Shown here: positions 1 through 13,605 of the stretch, in pieces
Numbering within the stretch: position 1 is the stretch's first letter
How the letters are laid out: every line of letters begins with the position of its first letter
Assembly: GCA_026182355.1 (NCBI GenBank)
Contig: JAPFBL010000069.1
Span: 930,001-994,000, forward strand
Reading direction: 5' to 3'
Source: Hermatobates lingyangjiaoensis
Taxonomy: Eukaryota; Arthropoda; Insecta; Hemiptera; Hermatobatidae
Length of the DNA: 64,000 bases
The notes under the pieces: generated by a model
Databases searched by the model: none
The model's input: only the letters and a program-made list of their open reading frames with translations
What the model was told of the DNA's origin: nothing
Position numbers and translations under genes: made by a program

Positions 1-740
1 TTCAATCAAAGTAATATAAATTTCATAAAATAATTCTTCTTGACGATTGAGACCAATAGAAATTCCACAGACCTGCCTTAAAATACTTAGCTAAAGATTA
101 TAATATGTAGGGAATACTGATGCTTTATGTATGAACAAAATTTGTTAGAGAAATATAAAGCAACATTTTTGAAAAGAGAAAATTGCTTAAATTCAATGAA
201 ACTTGAATCTATGATTAATTGCTAATCACTAATTATCAGTAATGACCTGCCCAGCTGTATCGGTTTCTAAATATTCCAATTTTACCGAGGATTCTAATTA
301 CCTATTGATAATTCATTGAGGCAAAATAAATTCATGGTAATAATTAGGATGTTTAAAACTCTATTTCATTTAGCAAATAGCATTGAATAATTAGTAGTCA
401 TGAATCAGTCATATTCATTTCATTTGAATAAATCATTCTTGTCAGATAAAGCTTGTCACTTTTTGGTACATGTTTATTCAAATATCTAATTTTTTTGATA
501 ACAAACATACAGTGAAAAGAAACCCCCTAAAAACTAACTTTAAAACAAAATGTTACAAAACGATAATGAGAGACCGAAAATTATGTATTATCAATTCAAA
601 ATAAAATTCAAAAGTACTCATAGTCATAATTAAAATGCAAACCCATGCAGTATATTCTAAGATACCGAACAAATACAGCTGTAATTACCAAACAATGTAA
701 AACATTGTAATATGTCCTACAGTATTTTTGAGTATAGAAA
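1..740. other. AT-rich DNA, no feature seen
   Basis: No open frame, RNA gene or clear repeat is visible. Composition is that of the general AT-rich background. Confidence 0.5.
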
Positions 741-814
741 ATGCATGTTCAAGTAGTGATACCGGGTCATAAGCCTTTAAAGATACTGTTCGGTGATAAA
801 CTATCGATCTGCAT

Positions 815-985
815 ACCGCAAAAAAAAATGAGAAGAAAAGGCTCAAGATTTTTCAACCGTAACAAGTGGTCTTCGTCAGAGTTAAAATGTCAGAGCCAGG
901 TTTTGACTCTGTTACGGTTGAAAGATCATAGTCTTTTTTCCCATTTCTTATTGTGGTTTGAACATTGATTGTTCGTTTTGCTTTT
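815..985. repeat. Old family A PLE inverted pair
   Basis: Two arms of the family A terminal sequence face each other: a minus arm with a hammerhead relic at 842-883 and a plus arm ending in the family A tail near 960-985. The left motif keeps CUGACGA and the CUUGUUA loop, but one stem II pair and the stem I pairing are damaged. Divergence from the other copies marks it as one of the oldest family A copies in the window. Confidence 0.6.
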
Positions 986-1410
986 TTATTAAGAAATGTT
1001 GTTACAGATGAATATTATATAAACTGTATGTGTTTCTAAAATAATGTTTAAAGTCAGTCGACATACGACTGAATGAATATAACAGGATTTAGTGACTTGT
1101 ATGTATAGTTCGCCAACACTGTTTAAGACATGCTACAGATCTGACTATTTGACAAAAGGTTATTTGACAAAAATTCAAAACAACGAGACATCTGACTACC
1201 AGAAGAGCAAATGAGCCTATCATTAGTCATACATGTTTTTACAGTTCTTCTTTGAAGTGGTTGTAAGACCATGGAACGATAAAGGGGTGATATTGTATCA
1301 AGTACATGTAAACAATCTCTACCCTAATGGCAGTTGACAAAGAAATGAAAATCTCTGATGTGTACATAACTCTTACATCTAATATCTGCTTAATGTGGTT
1401 GTCAAACAAA

Positions 1411-1946
1411 AAATGTAGAAAATTTTAGCAGACATAACTGGACAAAGATCGGTGTATTATTATTAATCTGAGGTAATGTGAAAAACGGTTCTAGGCTAGT
1501 CTAGGCTTCTCTAGGCTAGTCTTAGAAGAGAACGGGGTGTTTTAGTTGGTATTCTGGCTTACCTGGGAGCCCAGCACCATGTGCTAAGTAAAAAGAGGTA
1601 AATTTTCACCTCTTAGTCAAACAAAAAAAAAAGAAGAAATTATTATTATTACTGATATTATTATTAAAAAGGTGGGTATTAGTAACACTAAAAGAGTAAG
1701 GAATCCTGTAAATTTCGTTCCTCACGTCTGTCTTTTAGAGTGGAACTCTGGACTCTTACAAAACCAGACAAATGAAGAGGGAATTTACCAAGTAAGACCT
1801 TTGCTTCTCTTTTATTTGTTATAATAGCCTATATACTAGCCTAGAGAAGCCTAGACTAGACTAGAACCGTTTTTCACATTACCTCAGATTAATAATAATA
1901 CACAGATCTTTGTTCAATTATGTCTGCTAAATTCTTCTACATTTTG
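1411..1946. repeat. Foldback element with about 110-bp inverted arms
   Basis: The segment 1411-1520 is repeated in inverted orientation at 1835-1946 with only a few differences. The arms end inward in a string of CTAGGCT subrepeats. The 315-bp spacer holds no recognisable coding sequence. It resembles a non-autonomous foldback or MITE-like element; I saw no hammerhead-like motif and no (TA)n flank, so it appears separate from the PLE pairs. Confidence 0.65.
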
Positions 1947-3300
1947 CTTTACATAATAAAAGCAATATTTTTATACTTAAATGATTTTAAATAGAAAAAT
2001 CTTGTTATAAGTAAATTGTTTACAAACATGAAGAATAGATCAATGGGAGAAATTCAGTCAAATTATATATTTTTTTTAATAAACTTATTTCTCTTTAAGG
2101 AGTACACTTATCTACGTGAATACAAGGTATTTCTACAGTTACCATTTCTTGAAGCTAGTAGTCTAAATATACCCCTGTACCGGCTGTCAAAGTCAGTTAT
2201 TGACTACATGATCCTCCTCTTACATCCCTCCGTATCTTTAATAAAAGGTTTTTTTTAACGAGCAATAAACCCTCAAATTCATAGCCCCATGAAGAAGTTT
2301 GACTTTTTACTACCTTGAACCCCGTATAGGTATATAACTTGAAATCAACTTGATAGAGTAGTATTAACACTTAACCTTTGAAACGTCAATAAAATTGTAT
2401 AGTTTTAAAAAAAATATTTATATGGTTATTAATAGTAGACTAAAAAGAAGGAATAGTTTTTAAGTTTGTAAATAGTAATAAATTTTGTTTAATGATATTA
2501 CGTAATCAAAAAAATAACAATACATTAATGGAAAAGCCTTTAATTTCCAAAATAAAAATAAAAAAAACTGTATAAAGAGCATGAAGAAATAACAATAATT
2601 ACATTGTTTTTAACCCTTATAAAACAAATCTCAGTTTATTAAACACATCAACTTATCTAAAAGTTACTTTTCCGATGAACATATTGTAATATTTTATTTA
2701 CATTTATTTTAATAACATGGTTAATTCTTTAGATTTTTAGATTTAATTTGTATTAAATCAAAAACAGGTTATGGCTTATTATAAAGAATAATATATAAAA
2801 CTATGAGAAAAACAGCACTAATTAATCAATTAATTAATCTATAATAAATTCTTATAATTCTTAATAAATTTAATAAGGTTTGTGTTTCTATTATTTTAGT
2901 GGTATCTAATAAGTAAAGACTGAGATTTAAATGAAAATTTCCTTTAGATGGACACTTTTAGAAAATTGTTCAGAAAGAGGAGTATAAAGTTGTTTTGATA
3001 AATATGAAGGCGGGATATAAAAGAAAAAACAGTAAAATGTATATAATTGATATGGATTAAACAGTTACAGAGTGAAAGGCATTTGTACCTCTCAGAACTG
3101 TGTTTATATCTTGAAATATAACATATGGGAGGTCTTTTATGTAAGTTTACTATCATGATAAGCCTTCTTATCAACCATCGTATCGCTTAGATTGGATTAG
3201 ATCGAAGTCTTGTTTCTACTTTCATCAATTCCCACTAGTAAACCTCAAATTGAAGAATTGTTTTAGAGTTTAGTTTTTAAAACAGTACGCTTTAACTGTA
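1947..3300. other. AT-rich DNA, no feature seen
   Basis: Only short open frames without recognisable protein features. No RNA gene or repeat was identified. Confidence 0.4.
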
Positions 3301-3308
3301 GGCTAAGG

Positions 3309-3625
3309 AGTCAGGCTAGCTCAGTGGTTACGTGCTCGCCTCTGAACTGATAGAACCGGGGTTCGATCCTCACCTGGCCCTCGATTTATTCACGCGGGAG
3401 GTGAATAAATCTGAGGACGTCGTCTCTCGAAGAAGGACGTCAAACTGTCGGTTCCGAGCCTGTACAATGTCAGGTACTCGTTAAAGATCCCTACTCTAAA
3501 TACACTTGATTTAGGCAAAATTTAGGACTCCCACTGTAGAATCAATCTTCATTGTGTGGTATCACAAAGGGCCAATGCTCGTCCTAAGTGTGTTCGCTTG
3601 TGGGACTGCCACTGCAACCTAATGG
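3309..3625 (+). mobile_element. tRNA-derived SINE, about 315 bp
   Basis: The first 70 bp form a tRNA-like head with a polymerase III A box (AGCTCAGTGGTTA) and B box (GGTTCGATCCT), ending in CCTGGCCC. A tRNA-unrelated body follows, beginning TCGATTTATTCACGCGGGAG and ending near CACTGCAACCT. Relatives lie at 6685-6945, 12078-12170, 38965-39425, 41138-41265, 48655-48800 and 51322-51445. This is the most complete copy and can serve as the family reference. No poly(A) tail or clear target-site duplication was recognised. Confidence 0.8.
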
Positions 3626-4283
3626 CTAGTACAAGAGAGGGCTTCTGAAGATTGCCACATTATTGCTTTCTAGATGCACACTTATGAATGCTATAAACTT
3701 TACCCTTCTTTTATCTGCATGTCAAAAGTTATCTGAATGGCAAAATTATGGTATTTGCGGGATGTTTATTTCTTCTTTTATTGACTGTTAATCGAAATGT
3801 ATATTATATACAGACTACATTTTGTGTATATTAATTTTTTATAAATGTATACAACATTTAATTCAGATCAATATATATATATATAAATATATTTGCATTC
3901 CAAAAGTTCACAAGTTTGACATCTTTACTGACGCACATATCGGATGAATAATAATGCAGAGCAATGGTTGTTGCGTTGCATACCGTAGGTCAGTGAGCAC
4001 ACTGTGTCTTTACTCTTTTCTACTTTCTGATAAGGTTTAAACTATAGAATGAGACCTTAAGTACTAAACTATCGTGTTTGCCTCACTGATTTACGTTTTA
4101 ATTTTGTCTGTTTTGGACTGATTTGTAATTTATGATTTATGACTGAAACCCTTTGCACTGCCTTCTGTGTGGGAAGTTCTATTCTTTAAGAAAGTTAGTG
4201 GTCAGTTTGTATTTTTTAAACAAATACATGTTATTTATGAATTAGGTAATTAGGCCTATATTAATCTATATATAGCCACATAA

Positions 4284-4314
<31 letters not shown>

Positions 4315-4315
<1 letters not shown>

Positions 4316-4519
4316 CAATGATCAATCCACAATATGAAATGAGAAAAAAAAAGATAAGATCTTTCAAACGTAACAAGCTGTCTTCGTCAGAGTGACTCAG
4401 GTTTTTTGACTCTGACGAAGTCCACTTCTAACGGTAGAAATATCTTAGTCTTTTGTTTTCCTATTCATATTGTGGTTTGATCATCGATTGTTATATCACT
4501 TGTTTATTGTGAAATCATG
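4315..4519. repeat. Family A PLE inverted pair
   Basis: Minus arm about 4315-4390 and plus arm about 4395-4519, each with a diverged hammerhead core. It sits directly after a (TA)n tract at 4270-4314. The outer tail, including a cacttgtttattgtgaaat segment, is present only on the right arm. Confidence 0.7.
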
Positions 4520-4529
4520 ATATATATAT

Positions 4530-4703
4530 AAAAAGATTTCACATAAACACGTGAAATAACAATCAATGATCAAACCACAATAAGAAAATGGGAAAACAAG
4601 ACTAAGATCTTTCAACCGTAACAACCGGTCCTCGTCAGAGTCAAAAACCCAACTCAGTTGGGTTTATCCTTGTTTTCCCATTTTCTTATTGTGGTTTGAT
4701 CAT
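4530..4703. repeat. Family A PLE inverted pair, right arm internally deleted
   Basis: The minus arm, with the outer tail (AAAGATTTCACATAAACACG), runs from 4530 to about 4655. The plus arm lacks the hammerhead and resumes at CTTGTTTTCCC, ending without a tail in (TA)n. It lies a few bases from the preceding pair, so two insertions share one TA tract. Confidence 0.75.
4600..4642 (-). ncRNA. Hammerhead-ribozyme-like motif, family A
   Basis: On the minus strand: stem I GACU/AGUC, core CUGACGA, one extra base (G), stem II GACCG/CGGUU, GAAA, a four-base GAUC loop closed by A-U, then U as position 17. The loop of stem II is GUUGUUA where other copies have CUUGUUA. Confidence 0.55.
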
Positions 4704-4829
4704 ATATATATATATTATATAAACTTTTTTGTAAACTTAAGGTAAAAGAAAATATGTTGATTGATAATAACTGCTAATATTGGAAATAATAAATTCTACG
4801 GTTAATATATTGTAATAGAGCAGATTTGA

Positions 4830-5480
4830 ATGATTGAATAAATCTTTATTGGGAGCGTGTACCCAAGTTATACATTACTGAGGTAGTCGTACAAACGGTA
4901 CTAGTCACCAGGGTTTTCCCCCCTTTTGCTTAAATTGACTGTACTCAAAGATCTATAACTTATAGATTACTGCTAATAGTAAACTATAGATACAACTGTA
5001 ACTAATAATAACCAAATAATTGTAATGATAACACTACTGTATGGAATGTTAATAAGAATAAAGTGATTTGAGAGTGAGTGGGTGTGTGTGGGCTGGAAGG
5101 TGAGCAGTGCATTGTGGAAGACGTGCATGCAAAAGGATTAAAGCACTAAGACTGGGGTGTTTGAGCGGGCGAGGTGGGTGCGAGGCGCGGGAGGGGAGCA
5201 CGTAGGCGGGCCGCACTGCCAGCTGGCGCCCTGACAACGCTCCCCTGGCCACGTGTAACTCCACGTGGGGTATTACCCTACGTACTGCCCCTCCCACTCC
5301 TTGCCACTTACTATCTTTACCCCTTTCATTAATAAACCTTATAAATCCCATCTCCTGTCCCTTTTTATTCCATTTGCCCTACAACACTAGTCTTCCTCCA
5401 CGTGCCGCCTTCTCCCCTCGTCATCGACCTATTTCTGGTCTCCACTTGCACCTCTTGCTTAGACACATCACAAACGTAAC
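4830..5480 (-). other. GC-rich block of unknown origin with a 100-codon frame
   Basis: Between about 5050 and 5470 the DNA is clearly GC-richer than everything around it. On the minus strand a 100-codon frame (5049-5351) begins at an ATG in which the first 50 residues are non-repetitive and basic, with a KWQGVGGAVRR segment; the remainder is low-complexity Ser/Leu/Pro/His. Downstream on the same strand an AATAAA lies near 4838-4850. The arrangement could be the 3' end of a retroelement or a processed transcript inserted in AT-rich DNA. I do not recognise the protein and would not call it a gene. Confidence 0.3.
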
Positions 5481-5499
5481 CATTACTCTATAAGCAACG

Positions 5500-6500
5500 C
5501 AACACAACATCTAAACAATCAAATTCAATAAACTTATTAATGTTATAACAGTAAAAATTGCAAAATGTATCACCAATCACAGCATTCTACACTAAAGATA
5601 AAAAACTCAGCGGATATATTTTTAATCTCTTAGAATTAGCAAGATAGACATTAGGCCTTTTTTTTCTACTTTCAATGTTAATATACATAAAAAATAATTA
5701 CAGGAGATTTAATTAAATATATATAATTCAAGCAGTACAGAAATTGTCAAATGATTTCCAATCGAATGGGACAATTTTTCTTGAAAGTTTTCCAGTTTTT
5801 TTTTTAAAAAATCTCGAAATGTATGATTTAAAAAATTGTTAATGTATAAAGGCCGGATTTTGGGTATTCTTGTTTTTATCACCTTAACGGTTTGTGTTTG
5901 TAAGTGTAAGCAACTGCTACACCAATATAGTGGAGTTGATTACGTTTTAAAATGTTTTATATACAAGTCTTTTGAATTGTTTATGTTTAACAGTCTAAAT
6001 ATCATAAACGATAAAAGTTGTAAATATTGCGGAAAATAATCATATATATATATATATATATTTATAAACAATTGACTTTAAATGATATTGAAAAATACGT
6101 TGCCAATCAAAAATACCATCCATTTGATTCCATAAATTTTTATCTATGAGATTATCTATGATCTCAAAATTTCAAAAAAAAAATCTAAGCTTTCATATGT
6201 TCGTATCAAGCAAGTTTTGAACTATTTTATTAAATACATTTCTATTAATTTTAATATTTATTAAAAACTGTGAGCTAATTAATTGAAATGGTTTTCAACA
6301 CGTACAGTTATAGGCTTTCATCGTTAGTGATATTGAAAGGGCAGACTTTCAAGACATTTGGTACATATTTGGCAATATTATCAGATTTAATAGATATCTA
6401 ACTTTATTGATTTCTTTTTATCTATTAGTTTGAACATAGTTATATATATTTGACGCTTTCATTTTAATAAATCCTGTTTCATTGAAATTTAAGTTAGATA
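5500..6500. other. AT-rich DNA with a short (TA)n tract
   Basis: A (TA)n run lies at about 6041-6063. A 67-codon frame at 5836-6039 has no recognisable features. Nothing else was seen. Confidence 0.4.
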
Positions 6501-6519
6501 CTCTACAAAATAGAAATAA

Positions 6520-7900
6520 CGAAACACATATATCATAAACTATGAATACATACGATTTTATTTTCAATAAAAATTTTTTTTTCAATTTAATTACTGATGA
6601 AACGAAAATGAAACCATACCGTAGAAGTTCTAGATCTTCAGGACATTTACACTTAAAGTAATAAATTACTTTGTCAACTCATGAGAAGCCAGTCTTACCA
6701 ATGGGTGCCTGCTTGTCTCTGAACTGGTAAAGGTAGGTTCAATTTTAACTCTCGATTTTTACGTAGAAGATGAAAAAAATGTTAGCATATTCGTCCCTCA
6801 GAAACAGACGTTAAGCAGTTAAGCAGTCGGTCCTGAGTCTGTATGATGTCATGGAATCGCTGGAATGATGATCCCTAGTCTAAATAAACTTTGACTTTGG
6901 CCAAATTTGGGACTCCCAATGTAGAGTCATACGCGAGACACAATATTTTCTTGTAAAATAGGCGTCATAGGTGTAATGGTGTCAACTCCACATGGAAAGT
7001 TGTTCTGCTGTAGAGTAATGAATATACTAACTAATGCCTAAATATCACTATATACACCCCCATCCCCCTGATACCTCTTTAATCAAAACAAATTTTAAAT
7101 GTAGCTGCCATAGTAATAGCAAAATAATAGCAGGAAAATATTCATATTGTGGCTCGAGTTCCATTAGTGGGGGAATAGTTAGCAGATTATATTATATTAT
7201 AATACAATATAATTATATTATATTATAATCTATTATAATAAAAATGGTTCATCAGTTGATATCCTTAACTATGTAAATTGTTAAAACTGTCGAAAATTTT
7301 CAAAGACAAATAATTACTTTCTGTATTTCAATTGAAAAAAAAACAGTTAATGTTGACTGTGCTTATTAATTTTTAATTTATTACGAAAATAAAGCGGAGC
7401 AAGTTTAGAATAAAGTTCTGGATATCAGCGCCATTTAAAGTGTCGTATAACTTGCTACAAGGTATATCTTCCAGGAGACTGGCATGCACTCAGTTTTTTG
7501 CAAATATCTATTCCAACAATAAAATCAGATAAATTTTTTTAATTGAATGTGTCCTTTTTTTCAAAATGTAAATATTTGAAATCATTCATCAAATAAGATT
7601 TTGAAAACGGAGTCTTTTGAGAGGTTAGCAAATATAAACAAAACATGTATATCATAAACTATAAATATATATCATTTTATTATCAATAAAAAAAAATTTC
7701 AATTTAATTAATGCTGAAACGAAAATGAAACCATACCGTAGAAGTAATGGGTGTAGGTGTATTTTAAGCTACTACTTAAGCTACTTTTAAGCTACCTTAA
7801 CTTCAGGACAGTTACTCTTATAGTAATAGCAGCTCTTAGACAAATTAGTTACTCATGAGGAGCTGGTCGTACCCAGTCAGTGCATGCTTACCTCTGGTGG
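6520..7900 (+). repeat. Direct duplication of about 200 bp, 1.1 kb apart
   Basis: The segments 6520-6720 and 7645-7890 share an ordered set of sequences: ATATATCATAAACTAT, a run around TTTCAATTTAATTA, GAAACCATACCGTAGAAGT, a CTTCAGGACA segment and the start of a degraded SINE head. The second copy carries a roughly 45-bp insertion of CTACTTAAGCTA-type repeats. Between the copies is a degraded SINE and AT-rich DNA. Confidence 0.65.
6685..6945 (+). mobile_element. Degraded tRNA-derived SINE
   Basis: Same family as the copy at 3309: an A-box region (CCAATGGGTGCCTGCTTG), a B-box relic (GGTTCAATTT), a CTCGATTTTTACG junction and a body with GATCCCTAGTCTAAATA and GGGACTCCCAATGTAGAGTC. Numerous substitutions mark it as old. 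Confidence 0.65.
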
Positions 7901-8574
7901 TAAAGTGCTTGCACGAAGTCTTGCAGCTAAACAGCGCAAGACGACTTTGATTAAACAGTAATTTAAAAATTTGAGATAAAATCAGTCAAAACATGAAATT
8001 TCACTTTCCTTCTATTAAACTTATATTATAAAATAAACCAACTATTCTGCAAGAGAAAGGGTTACTAAATTGAAATCATTGACCATAGAGTCAGCATATT
8101 TTAATAAATAACTATCTCAGCTCTGTTGTTAACTTACAACTCAGATGTGAATTTGAAATATAATAACATTTAAAACGTACTTGATAGTTAAACTTACTCT
8201 AGTTATTTTAATTGTAATTTTGTCCTATAAGATATTAATGGGAGTATGTATGTGTATTATTACTGTATATAACAACATCTAAACAATAGTAAAAATTTCA
8301 GAAATCTGACTGAGATCTGTTGACCAAAATGAATTCTTTTAGTTCTATTTCCAATTTTTTTGCTGTGGTTAAGACGTTGATTTTTGTTTTACTGTCTTAC
8401 TCTGTAATCTTGAGATATATATATACTTTTCCATCCATTGCTTGGTTCGTTTGGTTGATCTTACTCTCTTCACATCTGGTGATTCTCTAATGAAAATTAG
8501 AGATTGTATTTGCGCGTGCCTATTTATTGCTAGTCTGTGTTTTATAATTTAACGTATATATATATATATATATT

Positions 8575-8890
8575 ATATTTCACTTAATAAACCGAAATAC
8601 GATACTAATTTGACACAATACAAGTTCAATATTCAAGAAGAGTAACACACAGAGTAAGGAAACACACTTACAGACTCAAATTGTTGGGTAATCCGTCTTC
8701 AGGAGAAAAGAGAAAGGGAGACCAAGCACGGGTTGGTAACGGAGACGTAACGGGTTACTTGCCATTGCGTCTACAATGTGCTTGGTCTTCCTTTCTCTTT
8801 TTTACTGAAGACGGATTACCCGAAAATTTGAGTCTGTAAGTGTGTTTCCTTACTCTGTGTGTTACTCTTCTTGAATTTTGAACTCGTGTA
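8575..8890. repeat. Family B PLE inverted pair
   Basis: Left (minus) arm with the outer tail ATTTCACTTAATAAACCG, right (plus) arm without it. Both contain the family B hammerhead region (minus near 8670-8702, plus near 8803-8832: CTGAAGA, C, a GG...CC hairpin, GAAA). In the right copy position 2.1 is A, which breaks the first stem I pair. The pair is embedded in (TA)n on both sides. Confidence 0.7.
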
Positions 8891-8895
8891 TATAT

Positions 8896-9000
8896 ATGTA
8901 TATTCAGGTTCAAATTAAACTCACAATGCCGACGTTTCTATTGAAAACTTTTTTAATAGGCATAGGTGAATGCCGAGACTTCGGTTAATTTTTAAAATAT
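8896..9000. repeat. Degraded family E-like PLE terminal fragment
   Basis: After (TA)n, a minus-strand segment carries AATGCCGACGTTTC and a decayed hairpin, matching the family E terminal sequence at 20689-20727. A short inverted partner (GAATGCCGAGACTTCGGTT) follows. The stem II arms are no longer well paired. Confidence 0.5.
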
Positions 9001-10502
<1,502 letters not shown>

Positions 10503-10649
10503 TTTTATATTTCAGTTGGTTTACGCATGTTACGCATTATGTTGTTTAAATGCTATTTAACAGCATTAAGAGGAGAATTTGTCAAACCATGTGGCCTCTG
10601 GACTGTCAGACATATTTTCGTGAGACACATGCAGCATTACGTAGTATGA

Positions 10650-12070
10650 TATACACAAATAGATTCAGGAAACCTCATAACGACTAAATATGAAAAAAAA
10701 TTCTCTGTGATCGCTGTAATATTGTTTGACATATGAAAGATCCACCTCAGTATCAGTGTAATTTGCATTTTATAATTATGTAGTGCTAATAATATTATTC
10801 AGTTCAAGCAGAATAAATAGGTTTATTTAATTCTAACGTAGTGCAATCACTTATTTATTAGCCAACTTACACCCTTGGCTGTTGGCCCATTCAGTGACTT
10901 TCTGACCAGTAGAGAAGAATAAAGAAGTAAAGTAAAATAAAGCCCTAAGGTGAATGAAATAGATATGAAATCTCATGTTCTCAGATTCAAAACCGGTACT
11001 AAACCAAATATGGGTTGCCTCAGAGGCATGCGGAGTTATGTTTTTATCTTGAATGGAAACCTGCAGCAGAGTCTACAAAACTCTAGAGATAATTAAATGA
11101 GAAGCCGTGGTATTTAGCACCTCCCGCAATGGGTAGATTGGAGGAACTATATTTATATATTAATATAGTGAATATGCGGTGAAATTAACAAATAAGTGAC
11201 ACATGAATAACTAAAGCTTGTTTGTGGTGATCTAGTATGTATACAGCCATCATTCTATTAACAGTATAAGAATTTCATAACTAGCACACGAAATAAAATC
11301 ATGATTCAAAGAATAGGTTTTTTAGAATTGCATTAATGATTTTTAAATTTTATGTAACCACTATGCAATAATCACTGTTTATGAAAAATATTACTTGAAA
11401 TAAATGTTATTTAAGTAAAGAGAATTGAAGCAGTTGTGTTTTGTTAAGCAAGTCAATAATGTGTTTTAGTGAGAGGTGTACGCGGAGACTCAAGTGTGCG
11501 GCAGGGTAATTAACTGTCCTCATAGATAATAGGCCGGGGTGGGGCGGTCGAGTATGTGACCCTTGCGCAAGGTTCACTCAACCTCGATACCAGATCCCGT
11601 AGGGCTAACAGACCGAAAATCAAAGATATCTAGTTACCCTCTTGAGCCAATACTCGCACTCTCTCTATCGCTAGGTCTTCTTACATCGCTCTCCCACCAC
11701 AAGTCACCTCTTATCTCTCCTCTTACAACTATGCTTATATTCCCGATAAAGCAAAACTTTTCCTTTCCCCACGCCAAGTCAAATTTTTCATGCTCAATGA
11801 ATGAAATTAAATAACCATTTCCACGAATACAATCAAAGAAATGACTCCAACATCAGTAGAAAGCTTCAAGTCCTTTCTTCTTCACATCCACGTATTCATT
11901 AACTGAATTCATCTACTGTGAAGAATTGAAGCTTCATTATTCATTTTTCTATTGATATTTTGAGGTTTTAATTTAATTGTTAATGTAATCATGTCTGATC
12001 CGATGACATTTCAGTAAATATAAAATATATAATTAACTAAATTAAAATATTTCAAAGTTTTACTTACACT
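10650..12070. other. AT-rich DNA, no feature recognised
   Basis: The part at 11460-11720 is somewhat GC-richer, with a GGCCGGGGTGGGGCGG run and an 83-codon Ser/Leu-rich frame (11563-11814), but I recognise no protein or repeat family. Confidence 0.35.
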
Positions 12071-12077
12071 CAAAAGG

Positions 12078-12170
12078 GGCCAGGTTAGCTCCGTGGTTAA
12101 CGTACTCACCTCTGAGTAGTCTGGGGTTCGATCCCACCTGGCCCTCGATTTATTCACACGGGAGGGTAAA
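12078..12170 (+). mobile_element. SINE head with an almost complete tRNA fold
   Basis: The 66-bp head can be folded as a tRNA. A 7-bp acceptor stem GGCCAGG/CCTGGCC is perfect, the anticodon stem TACTC/GAGTA is perfect with a 6-base loop, and TGGG/CCCA closes a GTTCGAT T-loop. It is followed by the SINE junction TCGATTTATTCAC and then stops, so it is a 3'-truncated SINE rather than a functional tRNA gene. It preserves the tRNA fold better than the longer copy at 3309. Confidence 0.75.
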
Positions 12171-12800
12171 TTGTAAATAATTATTAAAGCTGATAAATCA
12201 AAGGAAACTGTGATATAAAATAAAAAACTGGAATTAGGAAAAATAGAAACCATATGATATGATAAATACATGCTAACTAAAGGTCCAATAATTTGGAAAA
12301 AGCCAATAATTTTTTTAATAAAAAAAAAATTGAATAATCAACTCAAGGTAATGACTAAATGTCTCTCAAACTCTTCTTCATATATACGAGTTGATGAAGA
12401 CGCATCAAAATAATTCCGCGATACGATTAATTGTGAGTTCGGTTGATTCGGCTTCATATGCTTTATCCAAATGGTTAGTTAATGTCTGAGCCCATTAATT
12501 GGTAAAATTTCAGCTGATCGTGTAAAAATAATATAGATTTAATCAATAAATTAAAAAGCGCCAATATTAAGGAAGAATATAGATTGATTAGTTTTCCTGT
12601 TTACTAATGTACCCGAAACTGATCTATTGAGTTTACTCCAGGAGAAACTAGTTAATTATTCCTTCCCCAACCTCCCACCACTAAAATCAAGTTAATTAAG
12701 TTATGTATTGTTGATTGTCATTTTCAATTTGACAATAACCTTTAGAAACAAAAATTGGTTTTTGCAATAGGTAATTCCCTCCTGAGGAATTTATACAAAG

Positions 12801-13605
12801 GAATTTTTTGAAACTGAAATATTAACTTCAATTATGCCTAATCAAGTTAAATGGTTTAGATATATTGACAATATATTGTGCATTTGCTCTAAAACCTAGG
12901 AACAAAAATGACTTTCTAACAAAATTAAATTCATTAGTACTGATCAACCAATTCAGAATGGAAGAAGAAGTAAATTGTGCATTGTTCTCCTTAGATGACC
13001 TTTTCTATAGATTTCTTAAAGAGTTTTGTTTTAGTATATATGAAAAACCTACTTGCATTTATCTATTTTCACTCTTCTTAAAATATTTTTTTACAGGAAA
13101 TATCTTAAATTTTCCCATAAATTTTAAAATATTTTTTTTCCGTTTACCTTTTTGAGAGTTTTATGAATTTGATAATGTGAATTCCTTAACGATGAAATTA
13201 TTAAGATTTGCTGAAAAAACCAAATTTAATGATATAACAGAATCCCGTTCAATGTCAAATATTATATTTATACCGTACCAAAAGTCATTGAACCCTTTTC
13301 ATAGGCTTCCTCAAAATTATTATTTTACTATAGTTTTTTTTTTAATCACAATAATGTAGGTAATATATTAATTAAAAACCTTCTTAGAGAACTAGTGCGG
13401 TGGAATTCATAAAATTCCGTTTAACTGTTTTCATAAAATTGATATTGGTCACACTGGTAACTCATTGAAAACACATGTTAAAGACCAATACAATGTAGCT
13501 AGAGGTGAACAAAGTAACGCCTAATTCTTGCATATAAGTAATGAGAATCATGATATAAATTTGACAGAAGCTAAAATTATTACATATGCAAGATATAAAG
13601 TGGTT
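12801..13605 (+). pseudogene. Decayed Penelope-like RT and GIY-YIG endonuclease
   Basis: A plus-strand PLE polyprotein relic. It opens in one frame with EFFETEILTSIMP and WFRYIDNILCICS, matching the RT region that carries the catalytic YxDD; here the motif reads YIDN, so a catalytic Asp is lost. After a frameshift near 12895 it continues with NKNDFLTKLNSL, MEEEV and FSIYEKPTCIY, corresponding to the post-catalytic RT segments. A linker with IKNLLREL leads to a GIY-YIG-like stretch (GIHKIPFNC, then DIGHTGNSLKTHVKD, then AKIITYA). The GIY tyrosine is now His, YIG is DIG, and several stops interrupt the frame. The N-terminal half of the RT is missing. It belongs to the same broad PLE group as the relic at 61361-61654, whose GIY-YIG segment it resembles. 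Confidence 0.8.

Noticed and set aside
8480..8505. Perfect hairpin TCTCTAATGAAAATTAGAGA considered as a hammerhead or terminator
   Set aside because: There is no GAAA after a separate stem II and no stem I; an isolated hairpin in AT-rich DNA is expected by chance.
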